From an uncultured Alphaproteobacteria bacterium (lineage in GTDB: Bacteria; Pseudomonadota; Alphaproteobacteria; Rs-D84; CACZYB01), in contig CALXYK010000010.1 in assembly GCA_944392955.1 (NCBI GenBank), positions 1 through 64,000 of the forward strand: DNA of 64,000 bases, in the 5' to 3' direction. Below are positions 48,679 to 58,259 of this stretch, piece after piece (within the stretch, counting starts at the first letter, position 1; every line of letters starts with the position of its first letter). Under the pieces are notes generated by a model that saw nothing but the letters and a program-made list of their open reading frames with translations, did not search any database and was not told the DNA's origin. The position numbers and the translations under genes were made by a program.

Positions 48679-49121
48679 ATTTTGTTAAGCCAAAATTCAG
48701 GAACACGACTGACCCTATGACCTATTCCATCTGGTAATTTTTTAACAAAGACCAATTTGAATTTTACCTCTACTAACTTTTCATCATTTCTAAAAATATC
48801 CTGAGACAATATTATATATGTTTTAGAAACTTCTATAACTTTTGAAACAATTACCAAATCATCATTTAAAAATGCAGATTTCAAATATTCTACATTACAT
48901 GAACGAACAACAAAATCACCAGTTTGTTGTAATTCTTTGTATGCCTCTTTGTCCTGAGCCCCCATTATTGAAAACATTGCAACACGAGCCTCCTCTGTCA
49001 TACGGAGATAGTTTGCAAAATAGACTATTCCACCTGCATCGGTATGGTTATAATAAACACGAACAGGAAAGTAATGAATGCCTTCTTTGATTTCGCCTAG
49101 ATTTACCTTCATATTTATCAA
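48666..49121 (-). CDS. ybgC: YbgC-type acyl-CoA thioesterase (hot-dog fold)
   Basis: A hot-dog-fold thioesterase of the Tol-Pal-associated YbgC type. FPVRVYYNHTDAGGIVYFANYLRMTEEAR matches the family's VYYxDTDAGGVVYHANYL block, read here in two parts; the catalytic Asp before AGG is kept, but the usual His before ANYL is Phe. I place the start at TTG 49121, since AAGGAG lies seven bases upstream inside the ruvB end; the ATG at 49112 would be 16 bases from any site. It follows ruvB directly. In many alphaproteobacteria ruvB-ybgC precede tolQRAB; the tol genes are not here. Confidence 0.85.
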   Translation of the reverse strand: MINMKVNLGEIKEGIHYFPVRVYYNHTDAGGIVYFANYLRMTEEARVAMFSIMGAQDKEAYKELQQTGDFVVRSCNVEYLKSAFLNDDLVIVSKVIEVSKTYIILSQDIFRNDEKLVEVKFKLVFVKKLPDGIGHRVSRVPEFWLNKIKTP

Positions 49122-49122
49122 T

Positions 49123-50133
49123 TTAATTCTCCTTTTTAACAAACAAATCTGATAGCCCAAGATGTTTATAAGCCTTTTCTGTTATCACCCTACCCCTTGG
49201 CGTTCTTTGTAAAAAACCTATTTGAAGGAGATATGGTTCTATAACATCTTCTATGGTATCAATTTCCTCACTTAATAGTGCAGAAAGAGTTTCTATACCA
49301 ACAGGACCGCCCATATAATTTTCAATTATCAATTTTAAATATTTTCTATCTAAATTATCCAAGCCAAATTCGTCTACTGATAATTTTTGTAGTGAAATTT
49401 TTGCCTCACTAGAATCTATTGTATTTTTATTATCTACAACTGCAAAATCCCTTACCCTTTTCAAAAGGCGATTAGCAACACGAGGTGTTCCTCTGGATCG
49501 TTTGGCGATTTCCTTTGCGCCGTCATCAGATAATGAAATGTTTAATATGTGTCCTGCCCTTTTTACTATATCTACTAAATCATCTTCGGTATAAAAGTCA
49601 AATGCCAATGGGATACCAAATCGTTCCCGTAATGGTGTAGATAAAAGACCTGTCCTTGTTGTTGCACCTATAAGTGTAAAGGGCGAAATATCTATTCTAA
49701 CAGAGCGAGCAGCGGGACCTTCGCCTATTATTAAATCCAATTTATAATCTTCCATCGCAGAATATAAAACCTCTTCTATTGATGGGGAAAGTCTATGTAT
49801 TTCATCTATGAACAACACGTCGTTTGGCTGCATATTAGTTAAAATTGCCGCCAAATCTCCGGTTTTTGTAATCATTGGGGCAGATGTTGCACGAAAACCA
49901 ACCCCTAACTCAACAGCAATTATATTTGCAAGGGTAGTTTTCCCCAAACCAGGTGGACCATAAAGAAGGCAATGATCCATTGCATTTTTTCTGTTTTTTG
50001 CAGATTGTATGAAGACCTTTAAATTCTCCTTTAATCTAGACTGACCTATAAATTCATCTAAACAAACAGGACGAATGTTTTCATCTTTTGTTTTGTCTTC
50101 TGTTGTTTCCTTCATATCTACTATACGATCCAT
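49123..50133 (-). CDS. ruvB: Holliday junction branch-migration helicase RuvB
   Basis: A 336-residue AAA+ motor. [21 protein letters not shown] (about 25-45), Walker [16 protein letters not shown] (about 60-74), Walker [14 protein letters not shown] (about 105-117), sensor [17 protein letters not shown], and the winged-helix end with [18 protein letters not shown]. ruvA and ruvC are not adjacent. Confidence 0.98.
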   Translation of the reverse strand: MDRIVDMKETTEDKTKDENIRPVCLDEFIGQSRLKENLKVFIQSAKNRKNAMDHCLLYGPPGLGKTTLANIIAVELGVGFRATSAPMITKTGDLAAILTNMQPNDVLFIDEIHRLSPSIEEVLYSAMEDYKLDLIIGEGPAARSVRIDISPFTLIGATTRTGLLSTPLRERFGIPLAFDFYTEDDLVDIVKRAGHILNISLSDDGAKEIAKRSRGTPRVANRLLKRVRDFAVVDNKNTIDSSEAKISLQKLSVDEFGLDNLDRKYLKLIIENYMGGPVGIETLSALLSEEIDTIEDVIEPYLLQIGFLQRTPRGRVITEKAYKHLGLSDLFVKKEN

Positions 50134-50285
50134 AGATTTCTCCTATAACAAATAGTATTTTGTATTATAATATTTTTTTATAAATATACAAGTCAAATTA
50201 TATTGACAAAATTTTAAATTATATTAGAATCTTCCCCGAGAAAATAAGGTGGGTATTTTGTGTTAATAAAATTGAAAGCAAAAAA

Positions 50286-50501
50286 ATGAATATAATAGAA
50301 GCACCAAAAAAACCTTATTGTAAAAAAAATAAAAAATATAATAGACATAATTTAAATGTTTATAATGCTTTGTTAGAAAAGGTAGAACAAATGGGTGTAG
50401 TTTCCATAGATTTTGCTTATATAAAATCTTATGAAAAAAGGATTTCTATACTGAAAAATATTATAAGATTAGAAAATGAGAAGAGGCTTTCTCAAAAGTA
50501 G
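50286..50501 (+). CDS. Possible small hypothetical protein
   Basis: A 71-residue, Lys/Asn/Tyr-rich ORF in the gap between ruvB and nusB, with a basic N-terminus (PKKPYCKKNKKYNRH) and a helical C-terminus. No good Shine-Dalgarno sits at normal spacing, and no clear promoter is visible. It resembles nothing I recognise, so it is a weak call. Confidence 0.3.
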   Translation: MNIIEAPKKPYCKKNKKYNRHNLNVYNALLEKVEQMGVVSIDFAYIKSYEKRISILKNIIRLENEKRLSQK

Positions 50502-50509
50502 TATCTTAT

Positions 50510-50968
50510 TTACCCTTCTATTTGATTTTTTGATATTTTATCCAATATCGCATTAACCAAAGCGGTTTTTGTTTCTGGATAAAATTTATTCGCGATTTTG
50601 GTGTATTCGGAAACAATTATTGGGTGAGGTGTATTTTTCCTGTATAACAACTCAAATGCTCCAGCACGAATAATTGATATTATTAGTTTATCATTTTTAT
50701 TTAAATCTATCTTTAAATATTTTGAAATTTCTTTATCCAAAGTTTCTTGATTTCTGATAATTCCTTTCACCAAAAATGCAAAAAGTTTTTCATTAACCTC
50801 TATTGGTTTGTCTGTATTGCTATCTTCCTCTGATAAAAAAGATTTTGTTTTAAAATATTTCATAGTTTTTGAAGTTAATTTTTCCCCCATAAAAATTACA
50901 GAGTATGTGCATTGAACAACAGCAATCCTTGTATTTAATGTAATAGTTTCTATTTTCAAATCTGGCAT
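50510..50968 (-). CDS. nusB: Transcription antitermination factor NusB
   Basis: A 152-residue all-helical protein that binds boxA RNA with NusE/S10. TRIAVVQCTYSVIFMG at the start, then LLYRKNTPHPIIVSEYTKIANKFYPETKTALVNAILDKI near the end (described in two parts) match NusB's C-terminal block. AAAGGA precedes the ATG. Its upstream region is one copy of an 83-bp repeat. Confidence 0.92.
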   Translation of the reverse strand: MPDLKIETITLNTRIAVVQCTYSVIFMGEKLTSKTMKYFKTKSFLSEEDSNTDKPIEVNEKLFAFLVKGIIRNQETLDKEISKYLKIDLNKNDKLIISIIRAGAFELLYRKNTPHPIIVSEYTKIANKFYPETKTALVNAILDKISKNQIEG

Positions 50969-50972
50969 AGCA

Positions 50973-51055
50973 ATTCCTTTTGTTTAAAATTTCCTACTTA
51001 ATATATAACATTTTTATGTAAAAAAAAAGTATAAAGTTTTATTTGAAATTATTTT
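50973..51055. repeat. 83-bp direct repeat, copy 1 (nusB side)
   Basis: Identical base for base to 52174-52256, 1201 bp away. It contains the ribosome-binding site of nusB and presumably its promoter. The copies flank a single acyltransferase gene. Confidence 0.97.
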
Positions 51056-51062
51056 AGTATAT

Positions 51063-52166
51063 TTAAATAATATTTGTATACTCACTATTATTTATATCGT
51101 TATGTTTTATAAAATGTTTCTTTAAATATTTATATGCGGGTTTTTCAACTAGATAATATGTTATTATACCTATAATAAAAGATACTAGTAAACTAACTGA
51201 TAAACTTAAATAAATATTTGAAATAAATGATGTTTCTTTCCATAAAGTTTTTCCTAAAATAAAAAAAGATAATTGTTGCATTATGTATGTGGAATAAGAA
51301 AACTTGCCTAAAAATCCTAAACTTTTATTATTCAATATTTTAGAAATTAAACCTTTCTTAAAAAGAAATAATATAAATAGAATAATAAACCCTATTATAT
51401 ATTGAATTCCATTTGAATATGTTGGAGTATGAAATAACATAAAACAAAAAAGTATTGCACAAGTAAATAACTCTAAAATACTTATAAAAATAAAAGATAA
51501 TTTTGTATCCTTTCTAACAGGTTGTAATTTATGATATTCGCAATAATTACATATAAAATATCCAATACCTAGACCTGTCAATATCCTTAAAATACCACTG
51601 GGTACCATGGCATTTATAACTATAAAACCTAGATTTCCATTAAATGTGTTAATATGTAAAACTAAACTTAGATAAATTATCAATGCAAAAACTAAATCTA
51701 TATATTTTTTTGAAAAATTTTTAATGAGATAATAAAATAATATCACGCCCCAGAAAAACAAGGAAACGAACCAATTAATTCCTTTATAATCCAAAGTTAA
51801 CCCTGTTGATTCAAGAAAAAATAAACTTAACATATTTACTTGGAAATTTTTATAACCTATTAAAATATAAATGATATTACAAAAAGCATATACCGGCCAA
51901 AGTCTAGCAATTTTATTTTTTGTAAAATCCCACCAGGAAACATCTTTGTTATTTAAAAAATTTTTATATATGAAAAAACCTGCTATAATGCAAAAAAAAT
52001 CAACTATAAAATAACTTTTTGCACAATTAACAGATAATTTTTGGTATAATGAAGAAATATTGGAATTACCTATAAACTTCATTATATTCTCATTTAATAT
52101 ATGGAAATAAACTATAATTAAGCAAAATATAATTCTTAAAAAATCAATGTTATAAAGTCTTGCCAT
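51063..52166 (-). CDS. Acyltransferase family 3 membrane protein (OafA/ExoZ-like), repeat-flanked
   Basis: A 367-residue polytopic membrane protein with about ten membrane segments, starting with RLYNIDFLRIIFCLIIVYFHI. Here Asp, Arg and the HI of the first helix match the R-x-x-A-x-x-x-V-x-x-x-H pattern of acyltransferase-3 proteins that O-acetylate surface sugars. The C-terminus is cytoplasmic and basic. It is even richer in A/T than nusB and sspB and looks acquired. It lies between two identical 83-bp repeats. Copy 2 supplies the same AAAGGAAT ribosome-binding site that nusB uses, so the gene carries a duplicated nusB leader. Confidence 0.88.
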   Translation of the reverse strand: MARLYNIDFLRIIFCLIIVYFHILNENIMKFIGNSNISSLYQKLSVNCAKSYFIVDFFCIIAGFFIYKNFLNNKDVSWWDFTKNKIARLWPVYAFCNIIYILIGYKNFQVNMLSLFFLESTGLTLDYKGINWFVSLFFWGVILFYYLIKNFSKKYIDLVFALIIYLSLVLHINTFNGNLGFIVINAMVPSGILRILTGLGIGYFICNYCEYHKLQPVRKDTKLSFIFISILELFTCAILFCFMLFHTPTYSNGIQYIIGFIILFILFLFKKGLISKILNNKSLGFLGKFSYSTYIMQQLSFFILGKTLWKETSFISNIYLSLSVSLLVSFIIGIITYYLVEKPAYKYLKKHFIKHNDINNSEYTNII

Positions 52167-52173
52167 TATAACT

Positions 52174-52256
52174 ATTCCTTTTGTTTAAAATTTCCTACTT
52201 AATATATAACATTTTTATGTAAAAAAAAAGTATAAAGTTTTATTTGAAATTATTTT
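52174..52256. repeat. 83-bp direct repeat, copy 2 (sspB side)
   Basis: Perfect copy of 50973-51055. Its right end includes the -35 box of the sspB promoter, while the -10 lies outside, so the duplicated segment was once the nusB-sspB intergenic region. Confidence 0.97.
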
Positions 52257-52272
52257 TTCTTTGCTTTATATT
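52244..52272 (+). promoter_or_regulatory. sspB promoter
   Basis: TTGAAA (52244-52249) and TATATT (52267-52272) are 17 bp apart. The -35 box lies inside the 83-bp repeat and the -10 outside it. Confidence 0.7.
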
Positions 52273-52293
52273 AACTTTTGATAGGAGATAAAA

Positions 52294-52788
52294 ATGCAAA
52301 ACCAAGTATCAGACTTTTTAAATTATAACAAAATGTTGGATAAGGCATTATTGGATATTGCAAAAAATGCTTTGCAACAGGTGGCATTTTCCGGATTATC
52401 CGGTGGACACTATTTTTATATAACTTTTAAAACTGATGCAAAAGGGGTTGTAGTTCCTGATTTTTTGTTAAAGCAATATCCTGATACCTTAACAATAGTA
52501 ATTCAACATGAATTTTCAAATCTTTCTGTATCGGATAAAGAGTTTGCTGTTACCCTATCATTTAATAACCATAATTACCACATAATTGTGCCGTTCTCAT
52601 CTTTGATTGTTTTTTCAGATCCTTCGGTTGATTTTTCTTTGTCTTTCAATCCTACAAATACAACCGAAGATTTATCAAAGGAAGATGAAGAACCGGAACT
52701 TTCCTATACTGATGATGATAGTAATATAATTTCTATGTCAGATTTTATGAAAAAACATTCATCACCTTCTGATGATGATGTGGCATAG
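52294..52788 (+). CDS. sspB: SspB-like ClpX adaptor (alphaproteobacterial type)
   Basis: SspB tethers ssrA-tagged and other substrates to ClpXP for degradation. The 164-residue protein has the alphaproteobacterial core: LLDIAKNALQQVAFSG, GGHYFYITFKTDAKGVVVPD (about 35-54), LTIVIQHEFSNLSVSDKEF, and VPFSSLIVFSDPSVDFSLSF (about 97-116). An acidic flexible linker and a short C-terminal peptide follow, where the ClpX-binding segment is expected. AGGAG precedes the ATG. Its 3' end overlaps the converging exchanger gene by 44 bp. Confidence 0.88.
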   Translation: MQNQVSDFLNYNKMLDKALLDIAKNALQQVAFSGLSGGHYFYITFKTDAKGVVVPDFLLKQYPDTLTIVIQHEFSNLSVSDKEFAVTLSFNNHNYHIIVPFSSLIVFSDPSVDFSLSFNPTNTTEDLSKEDEEPELSYTDDDSNIISMSDFMKKHSSPSDDDVA

Positions 52789-53923
52789 TATAGTTATCTT
52801 GTTTAGAAATTTCTGTCTTTTTTACAGGTAAGTTTTTATGAGTTTCCTTTATCTCCATACCTGTATATATTAGGAAAATTAAATACATTGCAAAAAGTGA
52901 TATGCTTGTAATTATCCAGTGTTTTTTACTTAATTTTAACAAGCAGAATACAAATATAACATAAAAAATACTCATAAATTTTAAGCAATTAATATAACTT
53001 AATGATAAATTACCTAAAACTATATCTGTATGATTTAAAATACAAAAAATTAAAACAGGAAGACCTATACAAAAACTTATGTTAAATATATTAGAACCAA
53101 ATACATTAGTAATGGAGTCATCAAATTCACCTATCTTTGCATCTTTTACAGATAAAATAGTATCAGGTAAAGATGTAGCAACTGCGGTAATTGTGATTGC
53201 AATAAAATAACTTGGTATATTTAAAAATTCGCCTATGGCATAACTGCTTGCTACCAATATATCACATGAAAAATAAAAAATTATTATACTTAATACCAAA
53301 ATAGTAAATGATATTTTTGTATTTTGTTTTTTGTGTTTTGGAAAACATAGTGCATATAAATCTATATCGCAAATAGATTTTATAACATGTTTTTGTTTTG
53401 TGTTACATTGTTCCGGATTGCAATTGGTATCTGAATCTTTTTTACCTTTGCTCCAATTAAAAATAATAAACAAATATATTAGATATATAAAAACTAATAT
53501 AAAAGATGAAAATGTTGTCATAACCCCTGTTGATAAAATATACATCAAGTATACCTGTAATAAAATCACAAAAATACTATCTCTGATTAGTATGTTTTTA
53601 TCAAATTCCATCTTTTTTATATTTTTAAAAAATACACAACCTAATATAACAAAGAAAGGGATTATTGTAATATTATAAATTAAACTGCCTGTCGTATTTG
53701 CAATACCAAACATTGCACCATCGTTGTCTGTATAACTAAATATTGCAATAAAAGATGTCATGAATTCAGGGAATGAGCTTCCTATTGCATTTATTGTGGC
53801 ACCTCGTGTTCCCAAAGGCATTTTTCGTCCCAAATACATAGATGCATTTTGAAAAGAATCACAAACTTTCCATATAACATAAGAACTTAGTAATAATAAG
53901 ATTAAATCTATAAAAAATTCCAT
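52745..53923 (-). CDS. CaCA-family sodium/calcium exchanger-like membrane protein
   Basis: A 392-residue protein with about ten membrane segments and two inverted alpha repeats. The first is GTRGATINAIGSSFPEFMTS (about 39-58), the second AITITAVATSLPDTILSVKD (about 250-269) with SNVFGSNIFNI-like ITNVFGSNIFN. The acidic residues in S-[FL]-P-[ED] are the cation-binding sites. The large central loop is Cys/Lys-rich. The start is the second of two adjacent ATGs because of AAGGAG spacing. Substrate (Ca2+, or Mg2+/K+) is unclear. It converges on sspB with a 44-bp overlap. Confidence 0.88.
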   Translation of the reverse strand: MEFFIDLILLLLSSYVIWKVCDSFQNASMYLGRKMPLGTRGATINAIGSSFPEFMTSFIAIFSYTDNDGAMFGIANTTGSLIYNITIIPFFVILGCVFFKNIKKMEFDKNILIRDSIFVILLQVYLMYILSTGVMTTFSSFILVFIYLIYLFIIFNWSKGKKDSDTNCNPEQCNTKQKHVIKSICDIDLYALCFPKHKKQNTKISFTILVLSIIIFYFSCDILVASSYAIGEFLNIPSYFIAITITAVATSLPDTILSVKDAKIGEFDDSITNVFGSNIFNISFCIGLPVLIFCILNHTDIVLGNLSLSYINCLKFMSIFYVIFVFCLLKLSKKHWIITSISLFAMYLIFLIYTGMEIKETHKNLPVKKTEISKQDNYTMPHHHQKVMNVFS

Positions 53924-54006
53924 CATAAACTCCTTCTTTTAAAATAGTGTCAGTATAATTTAACAATTCATTTTTTCAATATGATTTTTTTCAAATTTTT
54001 TGAATA

Positions 54007-55584
54007 TTATTTTTGAACAACATTATGATTATCATCAGTCAAAGTAATAAAGCCATCGTCCCCATAAAGATTTTTCCCATTTATATAAAATGTTTTTCCA
54101 TCATCATTAGGATTATTTAGTTCATATCCATACAAATTCAAAAGTTTTTCATTTATCCTATAATGTGTAGGTGTTTTAATTTTTGAAAATAATTCAAATT
54201 CTTTTTGATTACAATTATAACATTTTACAAATACTGGAATTGTGCCAACCTCTTTTGTTAAAACTGAATGACCTCTTTTATTACCACCGATTAGTTCCCC
54301 ATGATCGCTCATATATATTATATAGGTTGGAGACATAGTTTGTTTAGAAATATTTTCTGCATAGTTAAATATTTTGCTGTTTATATAGTCCCAATACAAA
54401 ACTGAATTGTTATATTCTGCTATTTTTTGATTATTTCTTTCGTCGTCCGATTTTTTAAATACTTCCCATTTATCTTTATTAAAACTATAATGATCCTTAT
54501 AATCAAAATGCATTATATTTTGATGATAAAATATTATATTCTTATCTTTTAATTCTGAAAGAAGTGGGAAAAAGTTTACAACAACCTCCTCCCCTGTTTT
54601 TATTTTACTACTTATATTCATAGAAACATCTGAAAATTTTTCATATTCAGGATCTGTTGACTGGGTTGTAATATACCAAACTTTGAATCCTGAATCTTTG
54701 GCAAGTTTTATTATATCTATTTTCTTATCCTTTTGAATTTGGTAATTTTCTGGCTCCCTTTGCATATAAAAATTCATCATGATAGAATAAATAGTAGAAA
54801 CACTTGATGAATATCCTTTTTTATAAAAGAAAGTTTTATCATTTTTAAACTTATCTAAAAATGGTGTTGTTTTATTCTTATATCCATACAAAGACATAAA
54901 ATCAGGGTTCGCACTTTCTCCAATTATATAAATAATATTTATTTTTTCAGGTGATGGTATAGTTGTTAAAGTATATTCTTTAAATGTCTTACCCTCACCT
55001 CCTAAAATAATTTTAGGAACAGCCTTAAAAAATATAAAAGGCAATTTTCGTAATGAATTGATAAATGTAGGATTTGTATTCCTTTCTCCCATATAGAAAA
55101 AAGATCTGTTTGGACGATTAACATCAATTGCCATAAAAAGAACTACTAAACAAAAAACAATAGTTCCATATCGTGGTCGTGATACAGCATTATTGTAATG
55201 AATATCTAAATATAATAGAACTGAAAAAGGCAATATTACACATAGTGGTGCATAAAATAAATTCAAAGAATTAAAAATTCCCGATGCCGTATCCTGTAAT
55301 TCCGTGAACATCCAAATATATGTGTATGGTGTTGCAACATCTCCGAAAAATGCATAATGACATAATTCCATAGAGTAAAAAATACCATATAATATTATAA
55401 AAGTTCTTCTTAACTTATTAGAGTTAATCATCATAATTATAGAAGAAAAAATAAACACCTCTAATATTTTACCAGGTCTAAATATCACCGAAGAAGTCTG
55501 AAAAAGTTTAAATAATAAATCTGGCATTATAAATAGAAATGCAGAAGTAAAAAATAATAAAATTGTATTTTTTGATTTAGACAT
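54007..55584 (-). CDS. Sulfatase-domain membrane protein, probable phosphoethanolamine transferase
   Basis: A 525-residue protein with four or five N-terminal membrane segments (about 5-165) and a periplasmic alkaline-phosphatase-like domain. The metal-binding motif is IIYIIGESANPDFMSLYGY (near 210-228), TTPFLDKF follows, the likely Ser/Thr nucleophile region is SSVSTIYSIMMNF (about 246-258), and YMSDHGELIGG carries metal ligands. This is the layout of EptA/EptC/CptA and LTA-synthase-type transferases, which add phosphoethanolamine or phosphoglycerol to envelope glycans. The acceptor (lipid A, LPS core or other) is unknown. It lies at the end of the polysaccharide locus, 75 bp after ugd. Confidence 0.85.
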   Translation of the reverse strand: MSKSKNTILLFFTSAFLFIMPDLLFKLFQTSSVIFRPGKILEVFIFSSIIMMINSNKLRRTFIILYGIFYSMELCHYAFFGDVATPYTYIWMFTELQDTASGIFNSLNLFYAPLCVILPFSVLLYLDIHYNNAVSRPRYGTIVFCLVVLFMAIDVNRPNRSFFYMGERNTNPTFINSLRKLPFIFFKAVPKIILGGEGKTFKEYTLTTIPSPEKINIIYIIGESANPDFMSLYGYKNKTTPFLDKFKNDKTFFYKKGYSSSVSTIYSIMMNFYMQREPENYQIQKDKKIDIIKLAKDSGFKVWYITTQSTDPEYEKFSDVSMNISSKIKTGEEVVVNFFPLLSELKDKNIIFYHQNIMHFDYKDHYSFNKDKWEVFKKSDDERNNQKIAEYNNSVLYWDYINSKIFNYAENISKQTMSPTYIIYMSDHGELIGGNKRGHSVLTKEVGTIPVFVKCYNCNQKEFELFSKIKTPTHYRINEKLLNLYGYELNNPNDDGKTFYINGKNLYGDDGFITLTDDNHNVVQK

Positions 55585-55665
55585 ACACAAACTCTATTAA
55601 TAATAAACGATAGGAGTATATCCCTAAAAAATATAGAAAGTCAATATATTAAATTTGTAAAAATA

Positions 55666-56961
55666 CTAACCTATTTTAAAGTAAATAAATCCTTTTTCCT
55701 TTAATCTATCTTTATTATACTGATTCCTTCCATCGAAAATCACTGGTGTTTTCATAATAGACTTCATCTTTTCAAAATCAGGTCGTCTGAATTCATTCCA
55801 TTCAGTTAATAACAGCATACAATCAGTATTTTTTAATGCTTCATAAGGATTAGATGCATATTCAATTTTATCTCCAAAAATTTTTTGTGAAACATCCATA
55901 GCCTTTGGATCGTATGCCTGTATTTTTGCTCCTAATTTAAGCAATTCATTTATTATAGTTATGGATGGAGCTTCTCGCATATCATCAGTTTTGGGTTTAA
56001 AAGACAATCCCCAAATTGCTATTGTTTTATTTGATAAGTCGGATGAAAAATATTTTTTTATTTTTTCTATAAATAAATATCTTTGTTTTACATTAATTTC
56101 ATCAGCTGACTTTATAATATTCATATCTAAACCATTATCTGCCCCTGTTCTTATCAAAGCCTTTACATCTTTTGGAAAACAACTTCCGCCATATCCTAAA
56201 CCAGGGAAAAGGAATTGATTTCCAATTCTGCTATCTGTTGACATACCTATTCTGACCATATCTGCATCTGCTCCAACAGATTCACAAAGGTTCGCTATTT
56301 CATTCATAAATGATATTTTTACCGCAAGAAATGAATTAGATGCATACTTTGTCATTTCGGCAGATTTAACATCCATTAAAATAATTCTGTTCGCTGTTCG
56401 CAAAAATGGAGAATATATATCCTGCATAATCTTAGTTGCCTTTTCGGAATTACTTCCAATAATAACTCTGTCCGGAGATAAGAAGTCAGCAACAGCATGA
56501 CCTTGTTTTAAAAATTCAGGATTTGAAACTACATCAAACGAATGCGATGTATTCTGTCTTATTATATCAGCAACCTTTTCAGCAGTGCCGACAGGAACCG
56601 TGGATTTATCTACGATAACTTTGTATCCATTCATAGCCTTTGCAATAGATTTTGCCACCTCTAACACATATTGTAAATCAGCGGAACCATCTTCGCCTTG
56701 TGGAGTTCCTACTGCAATAAAACAAACCTGAGAATTTTTTACTGCGGTATCTATATCTGAAGAAAAAGTTAACCTTTGTTCAGAGAAATTGGATTTTACA
56801 ATTTCTTCTAATCCTGGTTCGTAAATCGGAATGATACCCTGTTGAAGCTTTTGCAATTTTTCCTGATTATTGTCAATACAAATAACTTCGTTGCCCATAT
56901 CTGCTAAACAAGCACCAGCAACTAAACCTACATAACCTGTTCCTATAACTGTTATTTTCAT
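55666..56961 (-). CDS. ugd: UDP-glucose 6-dehydrogenase
   Basis: Oxidises UDP-glucose to UDP-glucuronate with two NAD+. The 431-residue protein has a Rossmann start (MKITVIGTGYVGLVAGACLA), the middle KYASNSFLAVKISFMNEIAN, the catalytic Cys in GYGGSCFPKD (about 256-265) and FKPKTDDMREAPS. It supplies sugar nucleotide for the adjacent glycan locus. Its ATG overlaps the previous gene's stop by 4 bp (ATGA), so it is the last gene of that operon. Confidence 0.98.
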   Translation of the reverse strand: MKITVIGTGYVGLVAGACLADMGNEVICIDNNQEKLQKLQQGIIPIYEPGLEEIVKSNFSEQRLTFSSDIDTAVKNSQVCFIAVGTPQGEDGSADLQYVLEVAKSIAKAMNGYKVIVDKSTVPVGTAEKVADIIRQNTSHSFDVVSNPEFLKQGHAVADFLSPDRVIIGSNSEKATKIMQDIYSPFLRTANRIILMDVKSAEMTKYASNSFLAVKISFMNEIANLCESVGADADMVRIGMSTDSRIGNQFLFPGLGYGGSCFPKDVKALIRTGADNGLDMNIIKSADEINVKQRYLFIEKIKKYFSSDLSNKTIAIWGLSFKPKTDDMREAPSITIINELLKLGAKIQAYDPKAMDVSQKIFGDKIEYASNPYEALKNTDCMLLLTEWNEFRRPDFEKMKSIMKTPVIFDGRNQYNKDRLKEKGFIYFKIG

Positions 56962-58259
56962 TTTTTATTCCTTTTAATTTTTATTTTTAATCCAAACAAT
57001 GTAATTATTTTAAATTTTCTATTATCCGAATTTTTGATTGAAAATATATATTCCCAAAATACCTTTGATTTACTTTTTTGACTCTTTTCTATAAAAGAAT
57101 TAATTGTTTTATATAAATTCGGTGAATAAGTTATTCTTATTTTTTTTAATTGTTTTTTATATGTTTTCTTTATTTTTCTTGAAGGCTTTCCATCTATAAT
57201 TTTTTTTATCTTTAAAAAACCTACATTAGTATCTTTGTTATGTAATTTTTGAGATAAAATTAAATCTTTTTCTCTTTCTTCTCTTATTTCAAAATTATTT
57301 GCTAACTTTGAAATAATATTAGCCCCAATATCGCTTCTTACTATTACACTACTTAGGCCTTCAATATCTTTATTGTTTTCAATATAGTTATCACCCAAAG
57401 AAATATCGGAATTTTTATTAAATTTATCAAGACAATACAAACATCGTTCTAATATAAAAAAATCTTTTAGTTTCATTCTCTCTGTATTAGGCAAATCTAA
57501 GATATCACCATTTGTGTATTCAATTCTAACATTTCCTGGCCAACCACCTGCCAATTTTGTTCTAAAAAATAAATTTTTTAATTTTTTATTTCGACTTTCT
57601 GGATGTTGCCTGAAATATTCAACGACTCCATAATTCATTGTTTTATCGCAAAATAAACCTATCAATAAATAATTATTTCTATTTAAATTTTTTAATTTAA
57701 TAAAATTAGAAATTCCAGAAATTGTACAACCTGTTCCTATTAATATTACTTTTTTATCGGGATTATTTAAAATGTATTTGCAACTATTAAAATGTGAAAC
57801 GGTTAAATATCTACTTTTTTGTGTCTCAGATAAGTCCATATTTTTATCAAAATATTTTGTTTCAAGTTGAGTATTATAAGAATATCCTTCAACCAAAAAA
57901 GCACAATCATACTCATCTTGTTTTAAGAGATTTCTTACAATTTCTGTTACTACTCCTCCACTTGTTGCATTTTGTAAAAGATTTTTATCTTTTGTTTTAA
58001 TAGAATAAATTTTTTTATACCCACCCAGAATATTCTGTTCCACGGATTTATTTGAATCATAACTTTTAAGATTATTTACAGGACAAGTTTTTAAACATAA
58101 TCCACAATCAATACACTTACTAGATATATGAGGCTGGTAATTATAATTTTTTTTTTGTACATCAATACAATTTTGAGGACAAATAGCTCTACATATGCCA
58201 CATTCTATGCATAAATTTTCTTTTAACACTATATTTATATTGTTATTTTTATTATTCAT
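56958..58259 (-). CDS. F420-hydrogenase-beta-like Fe-S protein of polysaccharide locus
   Basis: A 433-residue cytoplasmic protein. Two [4Fe-4S] ferredoxin motifs open it: CIECGICRAICPQN (about 17-30) and CIDCGLCLKTCPVN (about 49-62). A coenzyme-F420-hydrogenase beta-subunit-like domain follows, with ATSGGVVTEIVRNLL and LIGTGCTISGI. Such proteins often sit beside polysaccharide pyruvyl transferases in surface-glycan loci; the reaction is not established. The C-terminus carries the tail IFSIKNSDNRKFKIITLFGL, followed by KIKIKRNKK, which is shared with the glycosyltransferases upstream. Its ATG overlaps the pyruvyl-transferase stop by 8 bp. Confidence 0.85.
   Translation of the reverse strand: MNNKNNNINIVLKENLCIECGICRAICPQNCIDVQKKNYNYQPHISSKCIDCGLCLKTCPVNNLKSYDSNKSVEQNILGGYKKIYSIKTKDKNLLQNATSGGVVTEIVRNLLKQDEYDCAFLVEGYSYNTQLETKYFDKNMDLSETQKSRYLTVSHFNSCKYILNNPDKKVILIGTGCTISGISNFIKLKNLNRNNYLLIGLFCDKTMNYGVVEYFRQHPESRNKKLKNLFFRTKLAGGWPGNVRIEYTNGDILDLPNTERMKLKDFFILERCLYCLDKFNKNSDISLGDNYIENNKDIEGLSSVIVRSDIGANIISKLANNFEIREEREKDLILSQKLHNKDTNVGFLKIKKIIDGKPSRKIKKTYKKQLKKIRITYSPNLYKTINSFIEKSQKSKSKVFWEYIFSIKNSDNRKFKIITLFGLKIKIKRNKK

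Noticed and set aside
50973-52256. 83-bp repeats as target-site duplications of an insertion sequence
   Set aside because: They are far too long for a target duplication, and there is no transposase and no terminal inverted repeat between them.
52294-52788. SecB as identity of the 164-aa protein
   Set aside because: HYFYITFKTDAKGVVVPD and VPFSSLIVFSDPSVDFSLSF match alphaproteobacterial SspB, not the SecB fold motifs.
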